Shown here: in pieces, positions 11,070 to 21,536 of the stretch | How the letters are laid out: each line of letters starts with the position of its first letter | Numbering within the stretch: position 1 is the stretch's first letter | Assembly: GCF_028372415.1 (NCBI RefSeq) | Contig: NC_092872.1 | Location: 87,208,613-87,272,612 of the forward strand | Reading direction: 5' to 3' | DNA length: 64,000 bases | Source: Notamacropus eugenii | Taxonomy: Eukaryota > Chordata > Mammalia > Diprotodontia > Macropodidae | Position numbers and translations under genes: made by a program | The notes under the pieces: generated by a model | Told to the model about the DNA's origin: nothing | The model's database searches: none | What the model saw: only the letters and a program-made list of their open reading frames with translations

Positions 11070-11278
11070 TTTTGAACCAGCTCTCCCATCTCTCTTCAGT
11101 AGAAAGAATGCAGAAAATTTGGGGGAAAACATTTCATAAACAGTCTCTCAGATAGGATGTGATTGGGTGATGAGCTGGTTGGTTTAGAAAAACATGGAAA
11201 GACTTGGGCATAGGAAAGAAGTTGCTTTTCACCTTCAGAGAAATAGATGACAGGTGGAAATAAGCATAGGACAGTCTT

Positions 11279-11362
11279 ACATATATATGTATATATATAT
11301 ATATACATATATATGTATGTATGTATGTATGTGTATATATATATGTGTGTGTATATATATAT
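11279..11362. repeat. TA/TATG microsatellite
   Basis: Compound TA, TATG and TG repeat. Long open frames crossing it on the minus strand are artefacts. Confidence 0.95.
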
Positions 11363-11948
11363 ATCCATGAGTAATTGTAACCTTCTTTAGGTGGGGGGGA
11401 GTGAAGGAAGGGAACAAAATAAAGTAAAAAATGCACAACAGAGAACAAAAGAAAAACCAACAAGGCAGCAAAACTGGACAGCTTTGAAAACAATGCACTA
11501 TTTATTATACATGTTTTCTTGAAAGGGAAATTTATCATTTTAATATTGAATCTTCCTTTATGGCCTGCTGTGTATGCAGCAATTTGTTATTGTTTTTCTC
11601 TCAATTTGTATTTAAGTTTAATTTTTTTAATTACAGAAAGAAAAAAGAAAAAAATTAACAAGATGACACAGCAAAATTTTAAGCTACAGAGATTGTCTTC
11701 TTCTGATTGACTATCAATGACATAGTTAGAATTGAGATTACATTATTTGAACTTCCCCTTCTATAATCCCTGAAACACAGTCAAGACATGTGATTCAAGT
11801 CATAAGGCTTGTTTCCCAGGCATGGAAGTTGAGATTTCACCTTTTAGGTTAATTAAGTTTCTCTGAAAAGTGGGTGATGGGTGGGGTTACAAAGGTGGAG
11901 GCATTACAAGACAAAAGCTTGACCTTTAGGCAAATTCCTTAGAATGTG

Positions 11949-12258
11949 TGTTCGTCCTTCTTTGCCAAAGAAGACCATGCCATCAGAGAAATGATGACAT
12001 GACTTGCATTTGACTTTGTTTTGAGTGAGGGCTGTGCAGGTCACCAGCCTCACTTCTCCTCCAGAGATATCTGAATCCAGTGACCAGATATTCATCAGGA
12101 TGGCTGGAGATGACTCAGGATGAGGCAATTGGGGTTAAGTGACTTGCCCAAGGTCACACAGCTGGTAAGTGTCAAGTGTCTGAGGTGAGTGAGATTTGAA
12201 CTCAAGTCCTCCTGACTCCTGCACTGGTGCTCTATCCACTGCACCCCCTAGCTGCCCG
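11949..12258 (+). mobile_element. Marsupial-type SINE, long form (head plus MIR-like tail)
   Basis: The head (GTTCGTCCTTC...AAGACCATGCCATCAG), middle (TCACCAGCCTCACTTCTCC) and MIR-like tail (AAGTGACTTGCCCAAGGTCA...CTAGCTGCCC) are all present. It is flanked by a 13-bp duplication with two mismatches (11936-11948 and 12259-12271). Confidence 0.85.
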
Positions 12259-12317
12259 TCCTTGGGATGTGGATGGTAGGTGAAGTTGCAAGGGTGAAAA
12301 TACAAGTTACAAGAATT

Positions 12318-12540
12318 GTGTACTTTCAGTTAGGTCCCAACTCGTCTTAACCCCATTTGGGGTTTTATTGACAAAGATGCTAGAGTATGTTTGCCATTTC
12401 CTTCTCCAGCTGATTTTACAGATAAGGAAACGGAGGCAAATAGGGTTAAGTGACTTGCCCAGAGTCACCCAACTAATAAGTGTGTAAGGCCATATTAGAA
12501 CTCAGAAAGATGTCTTCCTGACTACAGGCCTGGCATGGGC
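12318..12540 (+). mobile_element. SINE of the second marsupial family (MAR1-like)
   Basis: Head with CCCCATTTGGGGTTTT and TTTGCCATTTCCTTCTCCAG, then the shared MIR-like tail. The head differs from the SINE at 11949. Confidence 0.75.
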
Positions 12541-13924
12541 CACCCATCTGCCCCAAGTGACCTGAGGTTACCTGAATCACAAGAATAGAACCATGACCCA
12601 AGTGACCTGAGTAAAACTTGCAGCAAAGGAGGATATTAGATTTAGCTTGACTAAGCCTTAAAAATAGAATTAAAATCAATTTTACAATATATTTTGTGTC
12701 TCATATGTACCTAGTGGCTTGCATGTTGTCTCCCTCACTAGAATGGGAGCTCCTAGGGGCAGGGACCAACTCTTGGCCTTCCTTGAATTCTCAGAGCTCG
12801 CCACAATGTAACCTCTTAATAAATGCTTATTGGTTGATTGAGAATAGATTTCAAAGTGAGGAAAACATAGTCGGAGTGAGTTAGGAGAGAATTAGGAACA
12901 GCTCTAAGAATGTCAATGCTTTGCAGAGCAATACATCAGGTTTAAGGAGAGACGACATACAGACATCCACTGGACAAGGGAAAGGCAAACCCTTCTGGTA
13001 GTTTTGCCAAGAAAACCCCTTACCATGTTATGAAAAGTAGGACACAACTGAACAATAAAAAAAAGACATACAGGCTTGGAGTTACATGAAGCAGAGGAAA
13101 TTACTTTGGCCAACATAAATTAAGGGGTAAGTAAGGACATAGTGTGCTGAAAGTAACAGAAAGGTGTTGGTAAATTAATTAATACCTGTATTCTTCATGG
13201 AAACTGAACACAAGCTAAAACAGGGGGAGCCCAAAAGGTGTGAAAAAGGTCTGGGGCAACCCTAGGGTAGAAAGAAAAGCAAGCAAATACTTACAAACAG
13301 CCAAACTTACACCATTAATCAACTTTTAAGGTGAATGAACAATTAAGGTGAATTTTTTGCTTTATCTTGTCAGAAAGCAGATCTGCATTTCTCTCTCCAC
13401 TGCCATATCCTAACCATGTCCCCACATGTAACAGTGCTGGGAGATGGGGGTGGGGACTCTCATTAAAGGGTTGTCTTCACCCATTAGAATATAAACTCCT
13501 TAAGGGGAAGGACTACCTTCCTTGCTTGTATTTGTAAATGTTTATCAGAAGTATCTAGCATGTAATAAGAACCTAAAAAATGCTTTATCTATCAAATAGT
13601 ACTTCCAAAACCTTTGTCATTTACTCTAATTGAGTTTCCCTAGGTAAATTAGTTTATAACTAGAAAGTAGAAGTAAACTGTGCTGTTATATAAACATTTT
13701 TTCTATTAAAAATAAAAAGCATAGGTAAATCTATGTGATGACATATCCCTCCCCTACTATCCACACCTGAAGTAAATCTAACTATTCTGCCTATGCTACA
13801 TTACATAGGGCTAAATTCACCTGAGTAGCAGGTACAGTATCTTAGAGGAAATAGAATTGACCTTGGATCCCTCAGAACTATTTCAGCAACAAGAATGCTT
13901 TCTCTTTCAACATTCTAAATTTCT

Positions 13925-14050
13925 TTCTATTAAGAATATATTAAATAATAGAATCGCAGAGGATCTAGAGTCCAACCTCCTCATTTTATAGTTGAGAAAA
14001 CTGAGGTACAGGGAGGTTAAATGACTTGCCCAGGTACACACATCAAAATA
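13925..14050 (+). repeat. MIR-related SINE fragment
   Basis: Contains a 'cctcattttatagttgagaa' to 'aaatgacttgcccaggt' run typical of MIR-core elements; both ends are lost. Confidence 0.5.
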
Positions 14051-14231
14051 TTGCCTCCCTGAGCTATTTTGGAATAGATTAATGTTCAAATAATGTGAAT
14101 AAACAGTTTAAAAAGATTTTTAAACTAGAAATGACTGCAAGGAAACATTTTCCAAATCTCTAATGGACAAAAGAAATGCAAACTAAAACAACTGAGGTTT
14201 CATTTCAACTCCATGTAAATTGGCAAAGAGG

Positions 14232-15250
14232 GCAGTATTGTTGTTCGTTGTTCATCCTTCATTCTCAAAGAGGGCCAATGACATCACAAGTATGGATGTC
14301 TTGACTTTGAAGTGAACTGGATTTAAGTGAGGCAGTGCTGAACAGAGACATCAGTCTCTCTCGCTTCTCTGGTCATCTGAGTCTATGGCAGTGATGAGGG
14401 CTAGAAGTGGAAGCAGGTGAGACCCCCACAAAGACCAGAGTACCAGGGGCAGGTCGCCTGGAATGAATTTGCAGACTCAAACATTCTTGGTAAAGTAAAG
14501 ATTTCTGACACTTTTTAGCAGGCAAGAGTTCTTAGGGAACCTGCAACCTTAGAGGGGTACAGGTAAAGTTTATATAGGATATTCTATAGTGAATATATGC
14601 CAAATATGCTAAGTAGGAGATTCAGGGTGGGAATAAGGAGTGGTTAGTTCTTAAAGGAATATGCATTTTTGGAATCTACTGCACAGGTATTTTACCCAGA
14701 GTTCATCAGGAAATAGCCCAAGGATCAGAGTGGGGCTACCTGGAGGTGTGGCTTTAAGCCTGAAAGGTCACTAAGTCAACTAGAGGTCAGGATTGACTCG
14801 GCAATACCAGGCTGTTCTCATCAATGTCTTGTTAGAGAAGATAAATATAAGGGAGTATAGATATATCTAAGTCTAGGATACATATGATTGGTCAGTGTGT
14901 AGTAAATGTCATTCTTACTCAGGGCACAGCCAGATCAGCCAATACACAGCTGGTTCAGACTAATAAGTTATATAGGTGCAATTGGCTGCTGTATCAGGAA
15001 AGGGAGATAACAGTTGTTGCTGGGGCAGGCTATGTCCTTGGACTGGGGAGAAACTGTTTTGAGGCTAGGGAGAAATGTGATTTTAGAATTGGGGTCCAAG
15101 CATCCCATCAGCAGCACAAAAATTCAAGACTCCTGGCAATGGCCCAGGATGCAGTGGGAGACATTACCCTCTTTAAGCTAAGACCTTTCTCAGGTCTCAG
15201 TTTGTCTGAGGCAAAACCTATTCAGTGACTAAGGGCTAAATAAAAGATGG
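14232..15250 (+). mobile_element. SINE (alternative-tail form) split by a solo LTR
   Basis: 14232-14391 holds the head (GTTGTTCATCCTTCATTCTC). 15111-15250 holds the remainder (ATGGCCCAGGATGCAGTG, TTTAAGCTAAGACC). The tail is not MIR-like and matches the copy at 58070. The two halves join exactly across the LTR when one GCAG is removed. Confidence 0.8.
14392..15110 (-). mobile_element. Solo LTR (719 bp) inside a SINE
   Basis: Begins TGATG and ends CATCA, with an exact 4-bp duplication GCAG (14388-14391 and 15111-15114). It is related in its first 150 bases to the 8129-8864 LTR, which sets the minus orientation. The open frame at 14884-15228 runs across the LTR/SINE border and is not a gene. 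Confidence 0.8.
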
Positions 15251-15794
15251 TCTAGTTCACCATCACAAAAGAATCAGTCTGGGAGAGGAAGACCCTGAGA
15301 GTTTCTGGCCAGAACAGAAAACAATTACTATTTACACTAAAACCCAAACAATGAGCAAGAGAGGCTTGGACTGGAATCTATTGTTGACCATTCAGTGAAA
15401 GCCAGAGTCATTTGGATTAAAAGGCATGGTCAAGTAACTCCATTTGGATCACAATGGGCTTTTTCAAAGCCTATTTTTTTCAGAGCTGTATTTCAAGAAA
15501 TCAAAAATGAAAACTACACAAGACAAAGATTCTGTATTGCCCCAGATTTTTGAGGAAAAAAAAAGATAGAATTGGAATTTTTTTTTAATTCTAGCCCTCA
15601 AGACCCAAGCTATCTTACAAAGTATAAATGACCAAAATTATATTCCCTTCGACAGAGAACTTACCTGTAAGGGTGTGATTCCCCACATGGACAAACAGAC
15701 TATATGTAATAAAGAAAGAGGAGAAGAAGAAATATTCGCATTGTACAACTCCAAGTGGCTGGTTGAGTCCCGAGAGGGGAGTTACTACTTCTCA

Positions 15795-15855
15795 GATTGT
15801 TGTTCATCCTTCATTCTCAAACTGGATCAATGACATCATAAGGGTGATGCCTTGA
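15795..15855 (+). repeat. SINE head fragment
   Basis: Short copy of the same head as at 14232 (TTGTTGTTCATCCTTCATTC). It is broken at its 3' side where the following LTR-like block starts. Confidence 0.65.
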
Positions 15856-16388
15856 TGGAAGGATTTTATTATTCTTTCTAAAGAATTTAGTTCTCAGGAT
15901 TCATGGCCATAACCATCTGTAATTCCCAGGTGTTAGATATGAGTTCTCATGACCATGGTTCAAAACAGTTTCTACTGTGACGATGCGGAGAGATGTAGGG
16001 GTGAGGTAAAGTAAAATTGTGAGGCTATTGTTGGCAATATGCCGTCTTTGTCTGTTGCCCTGTAAAGCAAGTGGGCACTGGTCAGTAAGTGGGGATTTGG
16101 GATTTGGGCAATGCACAGAGGAATGCATGTACCTGCCTCAACCAGCCCCCACTGAGATTTGGGGGATTTAGGGGAATGCTATACCTGTCTCAGCTAGCCC
16201 CATCAAGAAGTAGGGTCTGTTGCCCCCCCCTTTGTCACCAGTCCCTTCGAGAAGGGTGATTAAGGAAAGCTATGGGGGTTGGTGCTCCCATTATCAGCAA
16301 CTCCCTCTTGAGAAGAATAGACTAGAATAAAGTAAGTTTATTTAACCCCTTACTATGACTGTTTCTGTCTTCCTGTCTACCTGGATCA
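15853..16388 (+). mobile_element. Probable LTR
   Basis: TG (15853) and CA (16388) ends, AATAAA at 16326-16331 followed by a T-rich U5-like stretch. The target duplication is not clear, so the limits are tentative. Confidence 0.42.
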
Positions 16389-17610
16389 AGAATGAACTTG
16401 CCTAGCACTACTTAATAAATGTAATCCCCTCTGTGGGTGGTTAGGATGAAGAAAAGATATTAAATCAAGGCAGCTGAATAAGTTAATGAACTTGTAGGGC
16501 AGGGTATTTTTAGGGACAAAAACATGTATACTGAAATCCCCAATTATGAATAGGGAGGGAGACTGTGAGCCAGGTACTAGTTCCTTAAAATGGGAAGGAG
16601 AATGTCCTAGATATCAGTAGATGATGGCAACATAGAAATGGTGATATAGATGAATGGAAAGAACTTCAAATAAGTGAAAGTGATAGAGGGGGTGTCTGGA
16701 GTACAATAAAAAACAAAATAAGCCTCCTTTTCCTCCTCCTTGCCCATTGTTGTAGGAAACAAAAGGTTTGTGACTGTGGGTTCCAGAGATATAGTGTTTT
16801 CTGGAGACAGTCAAGTTCCCCAGATTCCTAGAAGATGGAATTAACATGAGAGACCTAGGATGAAAGAGAATAGGTTAACAATGGAGCGACATCACAGAAC
16901 GGCACAATAGGAGGAAAGTTAAATTTATGAATTGTAGAAGGACAAGTTTCATGGTGTAGATAGGGATGAGAGTTAAAGGAGAGGGAGTAGAGGGGAAAAT
17001 GTTCAGTTCAGTGTACAAATACTCTGAACTATAGGAATAAGGAAGAGCAGAAGGTAGGAATTTGGAGCCCTCACTATTTAGGTTCCTGTAAAAACTGTGC
17101 ATGGCTTCCAGTAGGGCAATGCAGCATCAGGTTTGGGTTAGTCAATCATCAACCTGGACCTCTATCCTTTTCTATAAATGGGGAGGTTGAGCTATGTGAC
17201 TTGAGGACTCTATAAAGTCCTAATCTTCCAAATGGTATCTATCATTAAAAAGCAAAGCTTTTATTAAAATAATGAGATAATTAACATACATGAAACAACT
17301 CAGAAGCAATGCAAAGGACAGTAGAGTTCAGTACCGAATGGAAGTCTGGTTTAATGCAAAGGCAAGAGGTTAGAGGAACTGGGCCAGTCTCCTTATCCAC
17401 ATAATGTGGAGACCAAACTAGAATATATCTTGGATTCCTTCCAGCTCTTTCAGACTCTGATTCTAATGAGGAAGGTAAAACAATCAGTTTTTAGACATGT
17501 CCTCTGTGGGACAGCCCTTCTTTAGCAACACGTTGGCTTGCAGAAATAACAAGAGATAGGAAAGAGAAAACTGAACTTGGCATTTGGAAAACCAGTTCAA
17601 AGTACTCTTG

Positions 17611-17842
17611 CTGGTGTCGTGGAGTCATTTTTCAGTCATGTCTAACTCTGTGACTCCGTTTGAGATTTTCTTGGGAAAGATATTGGAGTGGTTTACCATT
17701 TCTTTGTCCAGCTCATTTTACGGATGAGGAAAAGAGGCATACAAGATTAATGACTAGTTCAGGGTAAAGTATCTGAGGCTGCATTTGAACTCAGATCTTC
17801 CTGACTCCAGGCTCTATGTACATGCCACTTAGCTGCCCCAAA
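17611..17842 (+). mobile_element. SINE of the MAR1-like family
   Basis: Head TTTTTCAGTCATGTCTAACT, middle GTGGTTTACCATTTCTTTGT, and a tail ending TTAGCTGCCCC. Confidence 0.78.
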
Positions 17843-17935
17843 GTGTTATAGAATTAATAACAAAACAAACCTCACCCCCACCCCCACCCCGAGGCAGGAT
17901 ACAATTAGGATAAAATGTATACATTGCTAGAAGAT

Positions 17936-18260
17936 GTTTCTGTTTAACTGTTACAGTTACAAGGTAGGGAGGGGCTGAATAGGTACTTTGTTGTTTTAAT
18001 CTCCTATCAACATTCCCTTTCTGTTACAGATAACCCTGGCTTGGGGCCAAGCCTTACAGCCTGCCTCTGCTAGCTAGAGGCAGTTAAGCCAATCCTAGGG
18101 TTTTACCCTCAGGTCCATCTACAGACCTACCCACCCACCCCTCCTGAATGTATAGGACAACTGTGGGAATCCTGGACCTTGAATAAAATGCCTCATTTAT
18201 TTACTGACCATCCAGTCGGTTTGAGTTTCTGCGTACTTGACACGGGAAGGATTTGCTTGT
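17936..18260 (+). mobile_element. Probable LTR (U3-R-U5)
   Basis: Pyrimidine-rich U3, AATAAA at 18182-18187, then a U5-like GT-rich block. TGGCACCCGCT at 18261 resembles a primer-binding site but is not convincing. Boundaries approximate. Confidence 0.45.
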
Positions 18261-18349
18261 TGGCACCCGCTCCCCATGACTATGATGTGAAGACAAAATA
18301 AGGGATGAAGGCAGGAGCATGGGGGCACAGACTCAGAACCTTAGGTGAC

Positions 18350-18480
18350 TTTCACAGCCCTCCAGTACTATTGCCCCACTTTACAAATGAGAGAACAGAG
18401 TCCAGAGAAGTTAAGTGACTGGGCCATGGACACTGACACGTTAGCGTTAGAGAACAGATGTGAAATCAAGCAGTCCTGAG
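18350..18480 (+). repeat. MIR-related SINE fragment
   Basis: TTTACAAATGAGAGAACAGA and AAGTTAAGTGACTGGGCCAT are MIR-core phrases. Confidence 0.55.
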
Positions 18481-18486
18481 GTCAAG

Positions 18487-18706
18487 ACCAAAAAGGGAAG
18501 AAAGGAAAAGAAATTTTAAAAGGGGGAGGGGAAAGAATGGGGGGAGAGAAAGAAGAAAAGGAAATAAAGGAAAGTTAAGGAAAGAAAAGGAAAAAAGAGA
18601 AAGGGACAAAAGTGAAAAGGAAAACGAGAAAAGAAGTGAAAAAGGAAAGGAAGAGAAAGAAGAGGCAGAAAGAAAAAGAAGGAAAGGAAAAGGGAAGGAG
18701 AGAAGC
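18487..18706 (+). repeat. Purine-only (GA-rich) tract abutting the CpG island
   Basis: About 220 bases that are almost entirely A and G on this strand, with irregular GGAAA/GAAAG motifs, ending where the CpG island begins. This composition can adopt triplex (H-DNA) structures; no function is shown by the sequence. Confidence 0.85.
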
Positions 18707-19014
18707 AGCGGCAGGTGCTCCGTGCCAGCTCCGCCAGCCCCGGAGCCTCTTCTGCTCTCCCCTCCCCCCGTCCTGCCTCCGTCCGGAGCGGAGCGGGCTG
18801 GGGGAGGGGCGGGGGCTCCTCCAGGGACAGACGCGTTTGACAGCTACGTTCTCCTCAGGACCCTGGTCCTGGGCCTGGACCGGGGATAGGCACAGGTGGC
18901 CGAGCGCGCTCCCGAGCTCTCCTCTCTTCTCGGGCGCGGGGCGGGCACGCGCTCCCGTCCATAGCGCCCCCTGGCGGTCCTTGCAGGAGCGCTCCCAGGC
19001 TGGAGGAGAGAAAC

Positions 19015-19131
19015 GCCGTGGCCGCGCGCGCCGAACATGGCGGCCGGGGAGGCGGCGGCTCAGGCTTCCCCCGACTAGTGGGCTGGAGGGTGGGCGGGTC
19101 CCCTCGGACTCAGCCTCGCCCCGGCGGCCGG
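19015..19131 (+). other. METTL22: METTL22 exon 1, non-coding (5' UTR)
   Basis: The 3' end is set by a good donor (G|GTAAGC) at 19131/19132 inside the CpG island. It is the only strong donor upstream of exon 2 in a plausible promoter. The 5' end is a guess, placed just upstream of a YY1-like AACATGGCGGC at 19034-19044, a motif that usually lies just downstream of a transcription start. The ATG inside that motif opens a 13-codon uORF ending at TAG (19076-19078). Cap-site data would be needed to fix the start. Confidence 0.6.
19037..19078 (+). promoter_or_regulatory. Upstream ORF in METTL22 exon 1
   Basis: An ATG in a favourable context (A at -3, G at +4), embedded in the YY1 motif, opens a 13-codon alanine-rich frame ending in TAG before the exon 1 donor. 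If transcription starts upstream of it, ribosomes must bypass or reinitiate to make METTL22. Confidence 0.5.
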
Positions 19132-19682
19132 GTAAGCCTCCCCCTCTCCAGTCGACACCTAGGGAGGGGCGCGTCCCCCGGGGGGCACGGAACATCGGGG
19201 GCGCGCCGGGGGAAAGGCTTGGGCAAGCCCTGGGTAGGCCTGGGACTGGGAGCTGCGGGGTCGGAGGGGAGACGGCGTGCGCGTGCGCGCGCATGCCTGG
19301 TGCTTCCTCGGGGGGTCTCGGGGGTCCCGGCAGTTAGGCGGGCGCGTGCACGTGGTGTCGGGGGCGGGGCGGAAACCGCGGTTGGGCTTGTCTACGACTG
19401 GGTATAGGGGTGCTCCGCGTGTCCCCCTATGGGTCCGCAGTCCTGCCTTTGACCCCACTCCCCCCACCCTCCTCACCCCGGTGCCCCGCGTCCTCGTCCA
19501 TTCATTCCTTTACTTAACCAACGTGTGCTCAGGCCCCTCGTGTTCCAGACTCTTTACAAAAATAAGAAACGCCCCCAGAAAAGAACTGGGAGCAGCGTAG
19601 GGGGCAGGGCTCGGTCCGCTGGGCTCGCCAGCCTCCGCCTGGTAGCGGCCCCTGGCGTTGTCCGGCCCGCAAAGCAGGCTTC

Positions 19683-19797
19683 TGTGTGTGTGCGTGTACG
19701 TATATATGTATACACGCGTGTAGACACACATAGTGTGTGCATAGATACATATATACACGCGCGTATGTGTATAGATACATATATACATACATACACA
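19683..19797. repeat. Alternating purine-pyrimidine (TG/TA/CG) tract in METTL22 intron 1
   Basis: Positions 19683-19722 alternate pyrimidine-purine without a break for 40 bases, including CG steps. A second alternating block with CGCGCG follows near 19754-19780. This is classic Z-DNA-prone sequence about 550 bases downstream of exon 1. Confidence 0.85.
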
Positions 19798-21369
19798 AAA
19801 GGTTCCTAACAGGGCTGCCCAAAAGGCTCCTTTCCAATAATAGGCTCCTTCTCAGTTTTACTGGAGGTTTTCCAGGAGAGATTGGGTAGTTCTGTGTCAG
19901 TCATTCAGTAGAAGGGATCCTTGCTTCAAAATGCAGGTGGGTCTGGCTCCATGACCTCCCCCAGCCCCAGGTATCTTCCACCTTTTTGACTCCAGCTTTT
20001 TGAAATTTAGGTCGTTCCACTTGGGTGGGAAGGAGACTTGGAAGTGAGAAGGGACCTTCCAAGTTCTGTAAAACAATAATGGTTTGCACATTGTGCCAGA
20101 ACAACTCTGCTTGTGTGGAAGGTAGTAGAAGTATTATTCATTCACATTTGACACATGAGAAAACAGCTGAGGAAGAAGGAAAGTGCCTTTCCCAAGGACA
20201 CACTTACTAACTGGGAAAGCTGCTTACTTAAACTTGAAATCCAGGTCTTGGAAACAAGCCACCTTGCTTCTCTTGAGATGGAAAATTATAAGCATGGTGT
20301 TGTCTTAGACTCCCTTTCTTTCCCCTGCCCCCTTAGAAGAATACGGGGATCTTTGCAGTTTACAAAGTGCTTTACCAAGTTTCTACAATCTGAAATGTAG
20401 ATATTTATAAGAAAAAGAGCTCTGTGTTCTGTCACCAGCTACATGGGCTAAAGGATAAATAAAAACATATGCAACCACCTCAGCTCTTCTTCCCTCCCAC
20501 CCCCTTAAAAAAAAGAAAAAGAGTACTTTTATCAGAGTTGTTCACAGGCACTGTCACAATTTTGCCTTTTCCCTTTTTGCATCTGGCAGGGGAGGAGGAG
20601 TAAAAGAAGGATCTGAGTAAGATACCTAAACTGAATCATTGGTTTAAAGGGATTAGATTCCAAGAAACCAGATGGATCCCTGGCTGTGTTGTGTCTCAAG
20701 TAGTAACATTTCTTGCATATGGTTTGTGTTATATACCTTTCCTATGATTAAATACTCTTATTAGACATGTTGTATAGGCTTGCCTTGTACAAAATATATG
20801 ATCTCAGTCATCTTATCACAAAATAGATTCTAATCCCTTTATGCCCATAATAGTCTAATTTGCTTTATGTTTATTTATATACCTGTCTTAATACCACCAT
20901 CTAATTGTAATGTCTTTGAAGGCTAGGACCTTGTTCTAGTTAGCTTTGAAATCTCCAGTGCCTACCATTGTGTACTACACAAAGTTTTTTAGATGGGACC
21001 TGTGATTTCACTGGTCTGGGGAACTTCTAATAAGGAAACTCCCTCTTCCAGTGTTCTGTAATTTATAATCGTAAAATAGTTGCCCAGGATGCTAAGATTA
21101 AATTACTCATCCAGGGTCAAACCCATGTGTCAAAGGCAGAATTCTTGAAACTAGGTCTTTCAGACTCTCAGGCTAACTGACTAACAACCACTATTCTACA
21201 CCTCTCTGTTTGTTTGTCTCACATGATGAATTCTTAATAAATGCTTTTTGAGAAAACCTAAACCAAATCAAGGACATATTTCTAAGTGTCTTTTGATAAG
21301 TATTGAATGGGTAATGAAACATTTTCATTTGCAACAGTCTTTCATTAAGGGCTTTTCTTTTCATTCTAG

Positions 21370-21450
21370 ATGCTCTTACACAAATTAATAGCAACACTGC
21401 ATGATGGTGGACCTGGAAGAAGAGGAAGTTATGGAAGAAATTACATTTAA
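21370..21450 (+). promoter_or_regulatory. Overlapping upstream ORF at the start of METTL22 exon 2
   Basis: The first three bases of exon 2 are ATG. The frame is +1 relative to the protein and runs 26 codons through the main start to a TAA. After splicing to exon 1 its context is weak (C at -3, C at +4), so leaky scanning is likely. Confidence 0.55.
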
Positions 21451-21536
21451 AAGTGACACTGTGCTATCTGATGTACATCTAAATATCCCAAACAGAAGAC
21501 ACCTCATGGTGCGACTGAATGCTGTTGGCCAACCTG
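21370..21536 (+). CDS. METTL22: METTL22 exon 2 (5' UTR plus residues 1-44)
   Basis: The acceptor is TTCTAG at 21369 and the donor CCTG|GTAAGG at 21536. The first 34 bases are leader (31 if the first ATG is used). Exon 2 itself begins with an ATG that is out of frame with the protein and reads to a TAA at 21448-21450, overlapping the true start. The protein segment is acidic at first (E-E-E-E-V) and then runs into the conserved D-T-V-L-S-D-V-H and H-L-M-V-R-L blocks. Confidence 0.93.

Larger units (their letters stand above)
18707..19460 (+). promoter_or_regulatory. METTL22: CpG-island promoter of METTL22
   Basis: About 750 bases of GC-rich, CpG-dense sequence, the only such block in the window. 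GC boxes (GGGGCGGGG-type) are at 18806-18815, 18938-18946, around 19091 and around 19361. A YY1-like AACATGGCGGC is at 19034-19044 and no TATA box is evident. It is bounded upstream by a purine-only tract and downstream by alternating purine-pyrimidine DNA. Long open frames on both strands here are composition artefacts. Confidence 0.88.

Noticed and set aside
11096..11538. Overlapping minus-strand frames rich in Y/I/H/T
   Set aside because: They translate a TA/TATG microsatellite.
14884..15228. 114-codon open frame
   Set aside because: It crosses the exact junction between a solo LTR and a SINE, so it is chance.
18258..18280. Retroviral primer-binding site
   Set aside because: TGGCACCCGCT resembles one, but no CA-ended LTR lies directly before it and no gag leader follows.
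18575..19337. Long overlapping open frames (239 and 241 codons) on both strands
   Set aside because: They run from a purine-only tract into a CpG island, where stops are rare by composition. The products are low-complexity (K/E or R/P/G rich), overlap the METTL22 promoter and have no family features.
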